From Candidatus Kirkpatrickella diaphorinae (lineage in GTDB: Bacteria; Pseudomonadota; Alphaproteobacteria; Acetobacterales; Acetobacteraceae), in assembly GCF_025736875.1 (NCBI RefSeq), contig NZ_CP107052.1:732001-796000 (forward strand): 64,000 bases of DNA, given 5' to 3'. This document shows positions 39,729 through 47,053 of this stretch, one piece after another. Position 1 is the stretch's first letter; every line of letters begins with the position of its first letter. The notes under the pieces are model-generated. The model ran no database searches, was not told where the DNA came from, and saw nothing but the letters and a program-made list of their open reading frames with translations. A program made the position numbers and the translations under genes.

Positions 39729-41447
39729 TCAAACTTCCGCTGTCTGCTTCAATGATTCTGCGACGACCTTGGCGACAAGGGCAAGCGACAATGCACCAGC
39801 ATCCGGATGGCCGATGCTCCTCTCTCCGTGCGTGCGTGATCGACCCCGCCGCGCCTGAAGAAGGCGCGTCACTTCAGCTTCCCGTTGCGCGGCTGCCGCG
39901 CCCCTCTCCCAATTGGTAGCGGGATCGTCCTGCGTTTCAGCCGCGAGAGATGTTGCTAACGGGTCAAGCGCATCAATCAGGGTTTTGTCGCCCGGCTTTG
40001 CCCCTCCAAGGCGCATGATGACATCTCGCGCTTCCATGACACCCCGCGCCATCTCATGGGCTGTTGCCTGCTTCTCATCACTCAGCTTTGTGCTGAAGGC
40101 GTGCAGACCGGCACCCCATAGCGCCCCTGACGTGCCACCTGCCCGATCCGCCCAGGCATCAGCCGCAATAGCCAGGACGGTGCGCGCACCCCCACCCGCG
40201 TGCGCCGCCGCGCGCGCCGCTTTGGCGGCCGCGTCAGAGCCGCGCGCCATACCTTGCCCATGATCCCCATCGCCTGTCTGCGCATCAATACGCCCCAATT
40301 CGGCCTCCGCCGCCGCGAGAGCCTGCGCAATCGCCGTCATGACCCGCGCGACGCAGCGCCCGCCCTGCCTGCCTTCTTCCGTCGCGGCGGGGGGCGGCAC
40401 GGTTGCTTCAGCAGGTTCAGGCGTCAGTGTCTGAAGCCCCGCCCCCTCGATGCGTTCACGCGTCAGGGCCGGGCTGATGACGGGGGCGCGCCAGAGCGGT
40501 TCCAGCGCGGCATCTAGCCACGTCAACGTCAAGGAACACCCCGCCATATCGAGACTGGTGATGAATTCCCCAACGCAGGGCGCGACGATCTTCAATCCAT
40601 GCCGCGTTAAAATGTCGGTGATATGGGTCCAGAGGACGAAAAGCTCTTCATATTTCGTGGCGCCCAGTCCATTGAGGATGACAGCAACAGATTGCGAGCC
40701 GTCCGAAGGCTTTTCCGCGAGGAGCGCGGTGCAGAGACGTTCCGCGAGTGCCTGCGCGTCAGGGATGGGCGTCTCCTCTAACCCCTGCTCACCATGCACG
40801 CCGAGGCCGATCGCCATTTGCCCCGCCGTAACGTCAAAAAGCGGTGCCGCTTCACCCGGAAGCGTGCAACCCGCAAAGGCCACGCCTAAACTCTGCGTCC
40901 GGCGATTGGCTTTTTCCCCGATTGCCATGACCGCATCAAGGTCAAGCCCCTCTTCCGCCGCAGCGCCCATGATTTTAAGGATCGCGAGGTCACCCGCTAT
41001 CCCGCGGCGCTCAAGATGGCGCGCGGTCGGTGCGCTGGCGATGTCATCACTGACCGCCATGAGGCGCGTCGGAATGCCCTCTGCATTCAGCCGCTCCGCC
41101 GCGATGCTGAAATTCAGGACGTCACCCGCGTAATTTCCGTAGCCCAATATGATGCCGCGCCCCTGATGGGCTGCGCGTGCGGTACGGATGATGGCCTGCG
41201 TTGACGGAGAGGCAAAAACATCCCCGGCGACGGCCGCATCCGCGAAACCCTTCCCGACATAACCGAGAAAGGCGGGGTAATGGCCTGACCCGCCCCCAAC
41301 GACCAGCACGACTTTCGGGGCTGCTTGTGTGTCCCGACGCATGACTCCGTCCGGAAGGAGACGCACCATGGATGCGTGGGCAAGGGCAAAACCTTGCAAA
41401 GCCGTTTTGGCAAAGCGAGATGCTTCCGCACCGCAGATTTTTGTCAT
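39729..41447 (-). CDS. DhaK-DhaL fusion kinase, probable erythrulose kinase
   Basis: A 572-residue single-chain, ATP-dependent ketose kinase. The DhaK part has GGGSGHYP at 51-58 and His218 in VHGEQG, the residue that binds the ketone substrate as a hemiaminal. The DhaL part (about 365-572) has TGDGDHG at 391-397, which holds the ATP-Mg site, and GGTSGALWG. The fusion resembles dihydroxyacetone kinases and the L- or D-erythrulose kinases LerK/DerK. Two isomerase genes upstream match the erythrulose phosphate route, so erythrulose is the likelier substrate; dihydroxyacetone remains possible. A terminator and a separate promoter-like pair precede it, so it may be transcribed independently. Confidence 0.88.
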   Translation of the reverse strand: MTKICGAEASRFAKTALQGFALAHASMVRLLPDGVMRRDTQAAPKVVLVVGGGSGHYPAFLGYVGKGFADAAVAGDVFASPSTQAIIRTARAAHQGRGIILGYGNYAGDVLNFSIAAERLNAEGIPTRLMAVSDDIASAPTARHLERRGIAGDLAILKIMGAAAEEGLDLDAVMAIGEKANRRTQSLGVAFAGCTLPGEAAPLFDVTAGQMAIGLGVHGEQGLEETPIPDAQALAERLCTALLAEKPSDGSQSVAVILNGLGATKYEELFVLWTHITDILTRHGLKIVAPCVGEFITSLDMAGCSLTLTWLDAALEPLWRAPVISPALTRERIEGAGLQTLTPEPAEATVPPPAATEEGRQGGRCVARVMTAIAQALAAAEAELGRIDAQTGDGDHGQGMARGSDAAAKAARAAAHAGGGARTVLAIAADAWADRAGGTSGALWGAGLHAFSTKLSDEKQATAHEMARGVMEARDVIMRLGGAKPGDKTLIDALDPLATSLAAETQDDPATNWERGAAAAQREAEVTRLLQARRGRSRTHGERSIGHPDAGALSLALVAKVVAESLKQTAEV

Positions 41448-41521
41448 GCGACCAATATCCCTTCCTCTGACCGACGCGGCCGTAAGATATCATTTCCATC
41501 CGAGTTGGCTAACAGGCGTTC

Positions 41522-41550
41522 GTTATCGGCCGCTGCTTAAATCTGATCAA
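41522..41550 (-). promoter_or_regulatory. candidate promoter for the DhaK-DhaL kinase gene
   Basis: On the minus strand TTGATC (41550-41545) and GATAAC (41527-41522) are exactly 17 bases apart. They lie just after the terminator that follows the RpiB-like gene and about 75 bases before the kinase ATG. The -10 matches the consensus at four of six positions. Confidence 0.35.
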
Positions 41551-41576
41551 AAAAAACGGCCCCAAAGGACCGCTTT
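41549..41576 (-). terminator. intrinsic terminator after the RpiB-like gene
   Basis: On the minus strand AAAAG, then CGGTCC, a TTTG loop, GGGCCG and eight Ts form a stem with one T-G wobble and A/T flanks that can extend it. It lies about 25 bases past the RpiB-like stop, inside what otherwise looks like an operon. Confidence 0.8.
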
Positions 41577-41602
41577 TCTTAGTGACGCGTCAGGCACCGG
41601 GC

Positions 41603-42064
41603 TTATTTCGGTGCTGCGTATTTCTTATCCAGTGCATCAATGCCCGCGACATTTTTTGCCGAGGCGCTTGCGGGGTCGAATGTTTCATTCAGCCAGGCTT
41701 CCGCGATGGACTTCGCCAATTCCAACCCGACGACGCGTGCGCCCATGGTGATGATCTGCGCATTATTCGAGAGTGCCGCACGCTGGGCTGAATAAGTGTC
41801 ATGGGTGAGGGCGGCGCGAATGCCAGGGATCTTATTGGCGGAAATGCACACCCCAATCCCCGTGCCACAACAGAGAATGGCGCGCTCAAACCGGCCCTCT
41901 TTCACCGCGAGAGCAACGCGTTCGCTCAGGCTTGCATAAAGCTCCGCCGCGCCATTTTCCGGTTTGGAAAGGTCGGTCGCTTCAAAGCCCTTTTTCTGAA
42001 GGTGGGTCGTCAGTTGGTGGGCCAGCGCCTCACCTGCACTGTCACCCGCGATCGCGATTTTCAT
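41603..42064 (-). CDS. RpiB/LacAB-family isomerase, probable D-erythrulose-4-phosphate isomerase (EryI/DerI-like)
   Basis: A 153-residue sugar-phosphate isomerase of the RpiB family. It contains CGTGIG at 66-71 with Cys66 as the catalytic base. The downstream segment ALTHDTYSA (85-93) and [14 protein letters not shown] (100-113) follow the EryI/DerI pattern rather than plain ribose-5-phosphate isomerase. In the erythrulose route this enzyme turns D-erythrulose 4-phosphate into D-erythrose 4-phosphate for the pentose phosphate pathway. AAAGGA lies nine to ten bases before the ATG at 42064; a longer frame upstream overlaps the TIM-like gene and is not used. Ordinary ribose-5-phosphate isomerase activity is the alternative. 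Confidence 0.87.
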   Translation of the reverse strand: MKIAIAGDSAGEALAHQLTTHLQKKGFEATDLSKPENGAAELYASLSERVALAVKEGRFERAILCCGTGIGVCISANKIPGIRAALTHDTYSAQRAALSNNAQIITMGARVVGLELAKSIAEAWLNETFDPASASAKNVAGIDALDKKYAAPK

Positions 42065-42125
42065 AGTCTTCGTCCTTTCTTTCGTCGCACCGGACATCAA
42101 TTTTCCGGCACGTCCAATTCTGTCC

Positions 42126-42902
42126 TCACCGGTTCGATGAGGCTGCGCATGCATCGATGATGGCGGCGAAATCTTTCGGTGCCCATGCGGCGCGGCCGAT
42201 AAAGATGCCGTCAATATCTTTCTGCCTCACATAATGCGCGGCATTTTGCAGGGACACACTGCCCCCATAGAGAATATTGATCGCGCGCGCTGTCTCGGCA
42301 CCGTAAATATCTGCCAGATGATGGCGGAGACGTGCATGGGCATCCTGCACAAAGTCGGGCGCGGCCGCGCGCCCTTTAGCCCCGATGGCCCAGACGGGCT
42401 CATAGGCGAAAAGCACCTTTTTAACCTGCTCCGATGTCAAACCATGCAGGGCAATCCTGGCCTGCCGCGCCAAAGTCTCATGCGTCACGCCGAAATGATG
42501 GTCTTCCGCCGTGTCACCAATGCAGATAAGCGGGGTCAGATCGTGGCGCATCGCTGCGGCAACTTTGAGATTAACGGTTGCATCTGTCTCATTGAAATGC
42601 GTGCGCCGCTCAGAGTGCCCAACCTCAACGATCGTCGCGCCGCTTTCCTTGATCATGGGGGCGGAGATTTCGCCCGTCCAGGCGCCCTCATCCTCCCAAT
42701 GCGTGTTCTGTGCACCGACCTGAAAAGGTGATTTGTCCAAAATGCGGGAAACATCCGCAATGGAGGTGAAAGGGGGGATGACGAATGAGCTGATATGAGA
42801 TGGTAATGCGATTTCTGCCAGTGCCTCCGCAGCCTGACGCGCCTCCCGGGGTGCCTTATTCATCTTCCAACTCGTGCCGACCCAAAGCGGTTTGCTGCGC
42901 AT
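42126..42902 (-). CDS. TIM-barrel isomerase, probable L-erythrulose-1-phosphate isomerase (EryH/LerI-like)
   Basis: A 258-residue triosephosphate-isomerase-like enzyme with the complete catalytic set: Lys13 in SWKMNK, His96 in VGHSERR and Glu168 in AYEPVWAIG. The N-terminus reads GTSWKMNK, whereas classical TPI has GNWKMN. The inserted Ser is a mark I associate with EryH/LerI, which convert L-erythrulose 1-phosphate to D-erythrulose 4-phosphate. The ATG at 42902 is chosen for the GGAG six bases upstream; ATGs at 42914 and 42923 are in frame. It is the first gene of the minus-strand group, divergent from a DeoR regulator. Triosephosphate activity is not excluded. Confidence 0.85.
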   Translation of the reverse strand: MRSKPLWVGTSWKMNKAPREARQAAEALAEIALPSHISSFVIPPFTSIADVSRILDKSPFQVGAQNTHWEDEGAWTGEISAPMIKESGATIVEVGHSERRTHFNETDATVNLKVAAAMRHDLTPLICIGDTAEDHHFGVTHETLARQARIALHGLTSEQVKKVLFAYEPVWAIGAKGRAAAPDFVQDAHARLRHHLADIYGAETARAINILYGGSVSLQNAAHYVRQKDIDGIFIGRAAWAPKDFAAIIDACAASSNR

Positions 42903-43048
42903 AATCTTCTCCATTTCATGCATGGCGTCGTTTTACCACGTCACGCCACCGGCTCAAAATTCGCCCGATATAATGTGATCAACCCATCCAAGGATTTTTG
43001 GTAGTGTCTCCGGGTAGGATTGCACGCGGAGATAGCATTGATTCGGCG

Positions 43049-43132
43049 CGGCAGGTTGCAAGTTTTTGTGGTTGAGATAACAAATTTAAAGTGATAGTGT
43101 TTCAATCATGAGACTTTCGGCAGGGTTGCAAG
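43049..43132. repeat. direct repeat of an operator-like motif in the divergent control region
   Basis: CGGCAGGTTGCAAG at 43049-43062 recurs as CGGCAGGGTTGCAAG at 43118-43132, 69 bases apart and differing by one inserted G. Both lie between the isomerase operon and the DeoR-type regulator gene. DeoR proteins commonly bind spaced repeats and can loop DNA, so these are candidate operators. TTTG-rich sequence follows each copy. Confidence 0.45.
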
Positions 43133-43186
43133 ATTTGAGTGTCCGTTGATTTGAGCGGTTGTAATAGAAGGGATAGGACATACTAA

Positions 43187-44002
43187 ATGAGTGATAATAA
43201 CGGAACGCTCCTCTTCGATACGCAGACGACAAGTCTCAAGCGTCGTAACTTGAAGTCCCGCCAGCAGCGCATTCTCGATTTGCTTTTTGAACATGGCAGT
43301 ATGAGCATTGAGAGCCTTGCGGATAATTTCGGCGTCAGCCGCATGACGATTCATCGCGATGCGCATAATCTGGCTGATAAGGGTTTGATCGATAAAAATC
43401 ACGGCGGCGTTTCCCTCAAAAACCGCGCCAGGACTGAGAAAAACATCGCCTACCGCCAGCATCGCGCCGCTGATCTCAAAAGGGAAATCATCCGGGAAGC
43501 TGTTTCCATGGTGAAGCCGGGCGACGTCATCATGCTCGATGACTCAACCACGGTCGCCGAAATGTTGCCGCTTCTGCCTTCCCTTGCCCCCTTGACGATC
43601 ATCACAAACGCGCTGGGCGTGATGCAGGCGATGGCTCCCTTCCCCGGGATCAAGTTGATCTGTCTTGGTGGTGAATATAATGGCGCGCGCAATGCATTTT
43701 TCGGCCTGGTGTGTGAGCAGGCGACGCGGGCATTGCGGGCCAACACATTTTTTGTGTCGACATCCATCATTGCGGACGGCACGGCCTATCAGAATGATCA
43801 GGACGTCGTCAAAGTCAAAAGGACGATGATGGATATTGCCGATCGATGCGTTTTGCTGGCGGACAGCACGAAGTTCCGGGCGGGCGGGCTGCATCGTCTG
43901 GCCCAATTGCAGGAATTCGACGCGATCCTGACGGATAAGCAGATTGACCCCGAGCGCCTGGCGGAAATCCGGGAGCTCGGGGCGGTTGTGACGGTCTGCT
44001 GA
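43187..44002 (+). CDS. DeoR-family transcriptional regulator, probable repressor of the tetrulose operon
   Basis: A 271-residue regulator. The N-terminal winged helix-turn-helix (about 23-78) reads SRQQRILDLLFEHGSMSIESLADNFGVSRMTIHRD, spread over its helices, with the DeoR signature NLADKGLIDKNHGG. The C-terminal effector domain (about 95-265) has the sugar-phosphate-binding layout: MLDDSTTVAEM, TNALGVMQAM, LGGEYN and ADSTKF. It is divergent from the isomerase gene with a repeat-bearing intergenic region. I infer that a phosphorylated tetrulose or related sugar phosphate relieves repression. Confidence 0.9.
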   Translation: MSDNNGTLLFDTQTTSLKRRNLKSRQQRILDLLFEHGSMSIESLADNFGVSRMTIHRDAHNLADKGLIDKNHGGVSLKNRARTEKNIAYRQHRAADLKREIIREAVSMVKPGDVIMLDDSTTVAEMLPLLPSLAPLTIITNALGVMQAMAPFPGIKLICLGGEYNGARNAFFGLVCEQATRALRANTFFVSTSIIADGTAYQNDQDVVKVKRTMMDIADRCVLLADSTKFRAGGLHRLAQLQEFDAILTDKQIDPERLAEIRELGAVVTVC

Positions 44003-44010
44003 CCGTCACA
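43987..44010. terminator. perfect hairpin overlapping the DeoR gene stop
   Basis: TGTGACGGTC (43987-43996), loop TGCT and GACCGTCACA (44001-44010) form a 10-bp perfect stem across the stop codon, in the 29-base gap to the convergent dehydrogenase gene. It probably ends one or both transcripts, though no T-run follows. Confidence 0.5.
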
Positions 44011-44031
44011 TGGCTTGAAGTGAAGTGACCC

Positions 44032-45087
44032 TTACGCTGCTTCCTCGAGCGTCTTGAGGTCGATGACGAAGCGATATTTCACGTCTGATTTCTGCATACG
44101 CTCATAGGCATTCTCAATGTCTTTGATCGCGATCATCTCGATATCTGACGTGATGCCATGCTTGCCGCAGAAATCGAGCATTTCCTGCGTTTCCGGGATG
44201 CCGCCAATGAAGGACCCCGACATGGAACGCCGCTTGGAGGCGAGATCCATCGGCATGAAACCGAGTGGGTCCTCCGGCAGACCGACGAAGACAAACACGC
44301 CTTCCCGCTTCAGTGTTTCGAGATAGGGCGCAACAGGGTGTTTGACGGCCACCGTATCGATAATGAGGTCAAGTTTACCGGCGCATTGTGCCATTTCCCC
44401 TTTATCTTTTGACATCACCACGTGATGCGCGCCAAGCCGCTTGGCGTCTTCCACCTTGCCTTGTGACGTGGTGAAAAGCGTCATCTCCGCGCCCAGAGCC
44501 CGCCCCAGTTTTAACGCCATGTGGCCGAGACCACCGAGGCCAATCACCCCGACCCGCGTGCCCGGCCCGGCCTTCCAGTGGCGGAGGGGGGACCAGGTGG
44601 TGATGCCGGCGCAAAGCAGCGGAGCAACAGCGGCGAGGTCAAGATTTTTAGGGATGTTGAGCGCGAATTTCTCCGTCACGACAATCGCGTCAGAGTAACC
44701 ACCAAATGTTGGCGTCCCCATCTCCGGATCGTCACTGCCATATGTCATTGTGGAACCGGTCTCGCAATATTGCTCCAGCCCTTCCTGACAGCTTTGACAA
44801 TGCCCGCAGGAATCGACCAGGCAGCCCACTCCGGCGAGGTCACCTTTTTTGAAGCGTGTGACCGCGCTCCCGACTTCGACAACTTCACCAACAATTTCAT
44901 GGCCGGGGACACAGGGATAGATGGTGCTTCGCCACTCATTGCGTGCCATATGGAGGTCAGAGTGGCAAACGCCGCAATATGCGATCGCAATCCGCACATC
45001 CTTGGGGCCGACATCCCGGCGCTTGAACGAAAACGGCTTGAGAGAATCATTGGCACTCTGGGCCGCATAACCTCTGCATTCGAGCAT
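44032..45087 (-). CDS. zinc-dependent NAD(P) alcohol dehydrogenase (YahK/cinnamyl-alcohol type)
   Basis: A 351-residue medium-chain dehydrogenase. The catalytic zinc site has CGVCHSD at 38-44 and the GHE motif near 62. The structural zinc loop contains CGHCQSC plus a later Cys (about 94-108). The Rossmann motif is GLGGLGH near 183. This is the cinnamyl-alcohol/YahK subgroup, which reduces a wide range of aldehydes, usually with NADPH. It is convergent with the regulator gene, and no operon partner is visible. A detoxifying aldehyde-reductase role is inferred. Involvement in tetritol oxidation is possible but unsupported. Confidence 0.92.
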   Translation of the reverse strand: MLECRGYAAQSANDSLKPFSFKRRDVGPKDVRIAIAYCGVCHSDLHMARNEWRSTIYPCVPGHEIVGEVVEVGSAVTRFKKGDLAGVGCLVDSCGHCQSCQEGLEQYCETGSTMTYGSDDPEMGTPTFGGYSDAIVVTEKFALNIPKNLDLAAVAPLLCAGITTWSPLRHWKAGPGTRVGVIGLGGLGHMALKLGRALGAEMTLFTTSQGKVEDAKRLGAHHVVMSKDKGEMAQCAGKLDLIIDTVAVKHPVAPYLETLKREGVFVFVGLPEDPLGFMPMDLASKRRSMSGSFIGGIPETQEMLDFCGKHGITSDIEMIAIKDIENAYERMQKSDVKYRFVIDLKTLEEAA

Positions 45088-45186
45088 GATCTATCCTTTA
45101 CAAAATATGGAATGACCAAGCGCAAAGCGGCATCTCAGGCTGTTGCCGTAAAACAATGCCGCATTTTTTGACAGTATCTGTTGTCG

Positions 45187-45576
45187 CTATTCTTCAGGCG
45201 TCTTGCCGACGCGAACACCAATACGTTGCACCTGTGTCAGATTTCCGAAACGGTCATAATAAAAGATAGCAGTTCCGCGCTGCTGTGCATAGCCATCGGG
45301 CGTTCCATCCGGTCGGCGGAAAAGGAGCTGCTTTGAGTCAGCTCTCTGAATGACCTCGTCACCCTTTGGAATAAAATGAAAAAGGCTGAAATCCGCATGG
45401 GCGCGCGGTAATTTCGACTCGCGGGCCTGTTGATGCAGGCTTGGCACCTTAGGCGCCTCATCTTCCGGCGGCGCCTCCTGCGCCCATAAAGGTGACGCGG
45501 CGAAAAGAACGGACGTAGTGCAGATCAGCGCAGGAACGTCCATCCTGCGCGTCCAGCAACGTAACTTTACCAGCAT
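45187..45576 (-). CDS. small exported protein of unknown function at the end of the RND pump operon
   Basis: A 129-residue protein. Residues 1-33 form a signal peptide (MLVKLRCWTRRM, then a hydrophobic core ending SPLWAQ), so the mature protein is periplasmic. The mature part is acidic and proline-rich at first (EAPPEDEAPKVP), then has LFHFIPKGDEVIQRADSKQLLFRRPDGTPDG and a basic end. No family was recognised. The ATG follows the stop of the outer-membrane-factor gene by one base, so it belongs to the pump operon and may be an accessory to it. Confidence 0.78.
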   Translation of the reverse strand: MLVKLRCWTRRMDVPALICTTSVLFAASPLWAQEAPPEDEAPKVPSLHQQARESKLPRAHADFSLFHFIPKGDEVIQRADSKQLLFRRPDGTPDGYAQQRGTAIFYYDRFGNLTQVQRIGVRVGKTPEE

Positions 45577-45577
45577 G

Positions 45578-47053
45578 TCAGACACCTTTTTGCGCGTGAG
45601 CAGTTGTAGGCAGCTGCACGTCTTTCTCACTCCAGCCGCCGCCGAGCGCGCGATATAAGGTGACGATATTCTGATATCGCGCAAGTTGGACCATGATGAG
45701 GTTTTGCTGCGCCAGATAGAGCGTCCGTTGCTGAGTCAGGGTCGTCAGATACGGATCAATCCCGGATTTGTAGCGCATCATCGCGAGATCGTAAGCTTTC
45801 CGGGATGCTGCGACAAGGCGGGTCAGATGCTGATCCTGCCGCAGGTAGGTTTCCCGCCCGGTCAATGTGTCTGAAACTTCCTGAAAGGCTTTCTGCACGC
45901 CTTTTTCATAAAGAGCGACCTGACGTTTTTGCTCTGCCTTCGCCATTTTCAGGTTACCGGAATTCTGCCCCCACGTGAAAATCGGCAGCGTAATGGCCGG
46001 GTTGGCGCCCCATGTCTGTGCATTCGGGGTAAAGAGATTGCGAAACTGCAAGCTGCTGATCCCCTCCTGAGATGTCAACGTCACTTTCGGGAAGAACGCC
46101 GCGCGCGCCGCGCCGATACTGGCATTGGCACCGATAAGCTGATGCTCAAGCGCGCGCACATCCGGGCGATTGGCAATCAATTCGGAGGGGAGGCCGGCCG
46201 GGATATCGGCCATCAATGTCTGCTGACCGAAATTTGAAGGCGGGGGGAGTGTGTCCGGCAATGGCGTGCCGACAAGCAGTTGCAGAGCGTGCTCATCCAC
46301 CGCCATCTGACGCGTGAAGCGTGCGACATCACTGGCGGCACTCTCAACCTGCGTCTGGATCTGGCTGAGGGTCAGTTCCTCCGTCTGGCCATAAGCGAAA
46401 AGATTTTTCGTCAGTTCAAGCGTTTGCTGCTGCGATGACAGCGTATCCTGCGCGATATGCAGCAAAGCGCGGTCGCTCAACCATTGCAGATAGGTGTTGG
46501 CAATCTGAGAGATCAATGTGATCCGGACAGATCGCGTATTTTCCGCCGCGGCGAGGACGGACTCGGCCTGAAATTTCGACAGGTTACGGATACGCCCGAA
46601 TAAATCGACCTCATAAGCTGAGAAACCGATCCCGGCGCCGTAATAGCGTAACAGAGAGGCATTTGTGCCGGTGGAAGGCGCGAAGGAGAAACCGGCAAGG
46701 TCAGAAGGCGCATTGTAATTAGCCTGACCTGTCACGCTAATGGGAGGGAAAAGCGATGCATGCTGGACCTGATAGCTCCCCTGTGCGGAGATGATCGCTG
46801 CGGCCTTCTCCTGCAGATCACGGTTATTGCGCAAAGCCAGCGAGATGATCGCCTTTAAACGCGCGTCACGGAAAAAATGCGTCCACCCCATATTGGCGGA
46901 AGATGCGCCATCAACGCGACTCTGCGCATCGTCCGGGTATTTATTCTGCACCGGTTGATCTGGCCGCTTGTAATGGGGCGCCAGATTGCATCCTGCCAAA
47001 AGCGCAACCATCCCGAAAATTGTCAGGGATTGCGCCCAATCACGCAGCCTCAT
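45578..47053 (-). CDS. outer-membrane factor of the RND efflux pump (OprM/NodT family lipoprotein)
   Basis: A 491-residue TolC-type channel lipoprotein. The signal peptide ends with lipobox LLAGC (Cys22). Two efflux repeats follow, with the signature ELIANRPDVRALEHQL near 290 and the C-terminal ALGGGWSE shared by OprM-type proteins. The start overlaps the stop of the RND permease gene by 4 bases. It completes a classic adaptor-pump-channel operon. Confidence 0.94.
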   Translation of the reverse strand: MRLRDWAQSLTIFGMVALLAGCNLAPHYKRPDQPVQNKYPDDAQSRVDGASSANMGWTHFFRDARLKAIISLALRNNRDLQEKAAAIISAQGSYQVQHASLFPPISVTGQANYNAPSDLAGFSFAPSTGTNASLLRYYGAGIGFSAYEVDLFGRIRNLSKFQAESVLAAAENTRSVRITLISQIANTYLQWLSDRALLHIAQDTLSSQQQTLELTKNLFAYGQTEELTLSQIQTQVESAASDVARFTRQMAVDEHALQLLVGTPLPDTLPPPSNFGQQTLMADIPAGLPSELIANRPDVRALEHQLIGANASIGAARAAFFPKVTLTSQEGISSLQFRNLFTPNAQTWGANPAITLPIFTWGQNSGNLKMAKAEQKRQVALYEKGVQKAFQEVSDTLTGRETYLRQDQHLTRLVAASRKAYDLAMMRYKSGIDPYLTTLTQQRTLYLAQQNLIMVQLARYQNIVTLYRALGGGWSEKDVQLPTTAHAQKGV

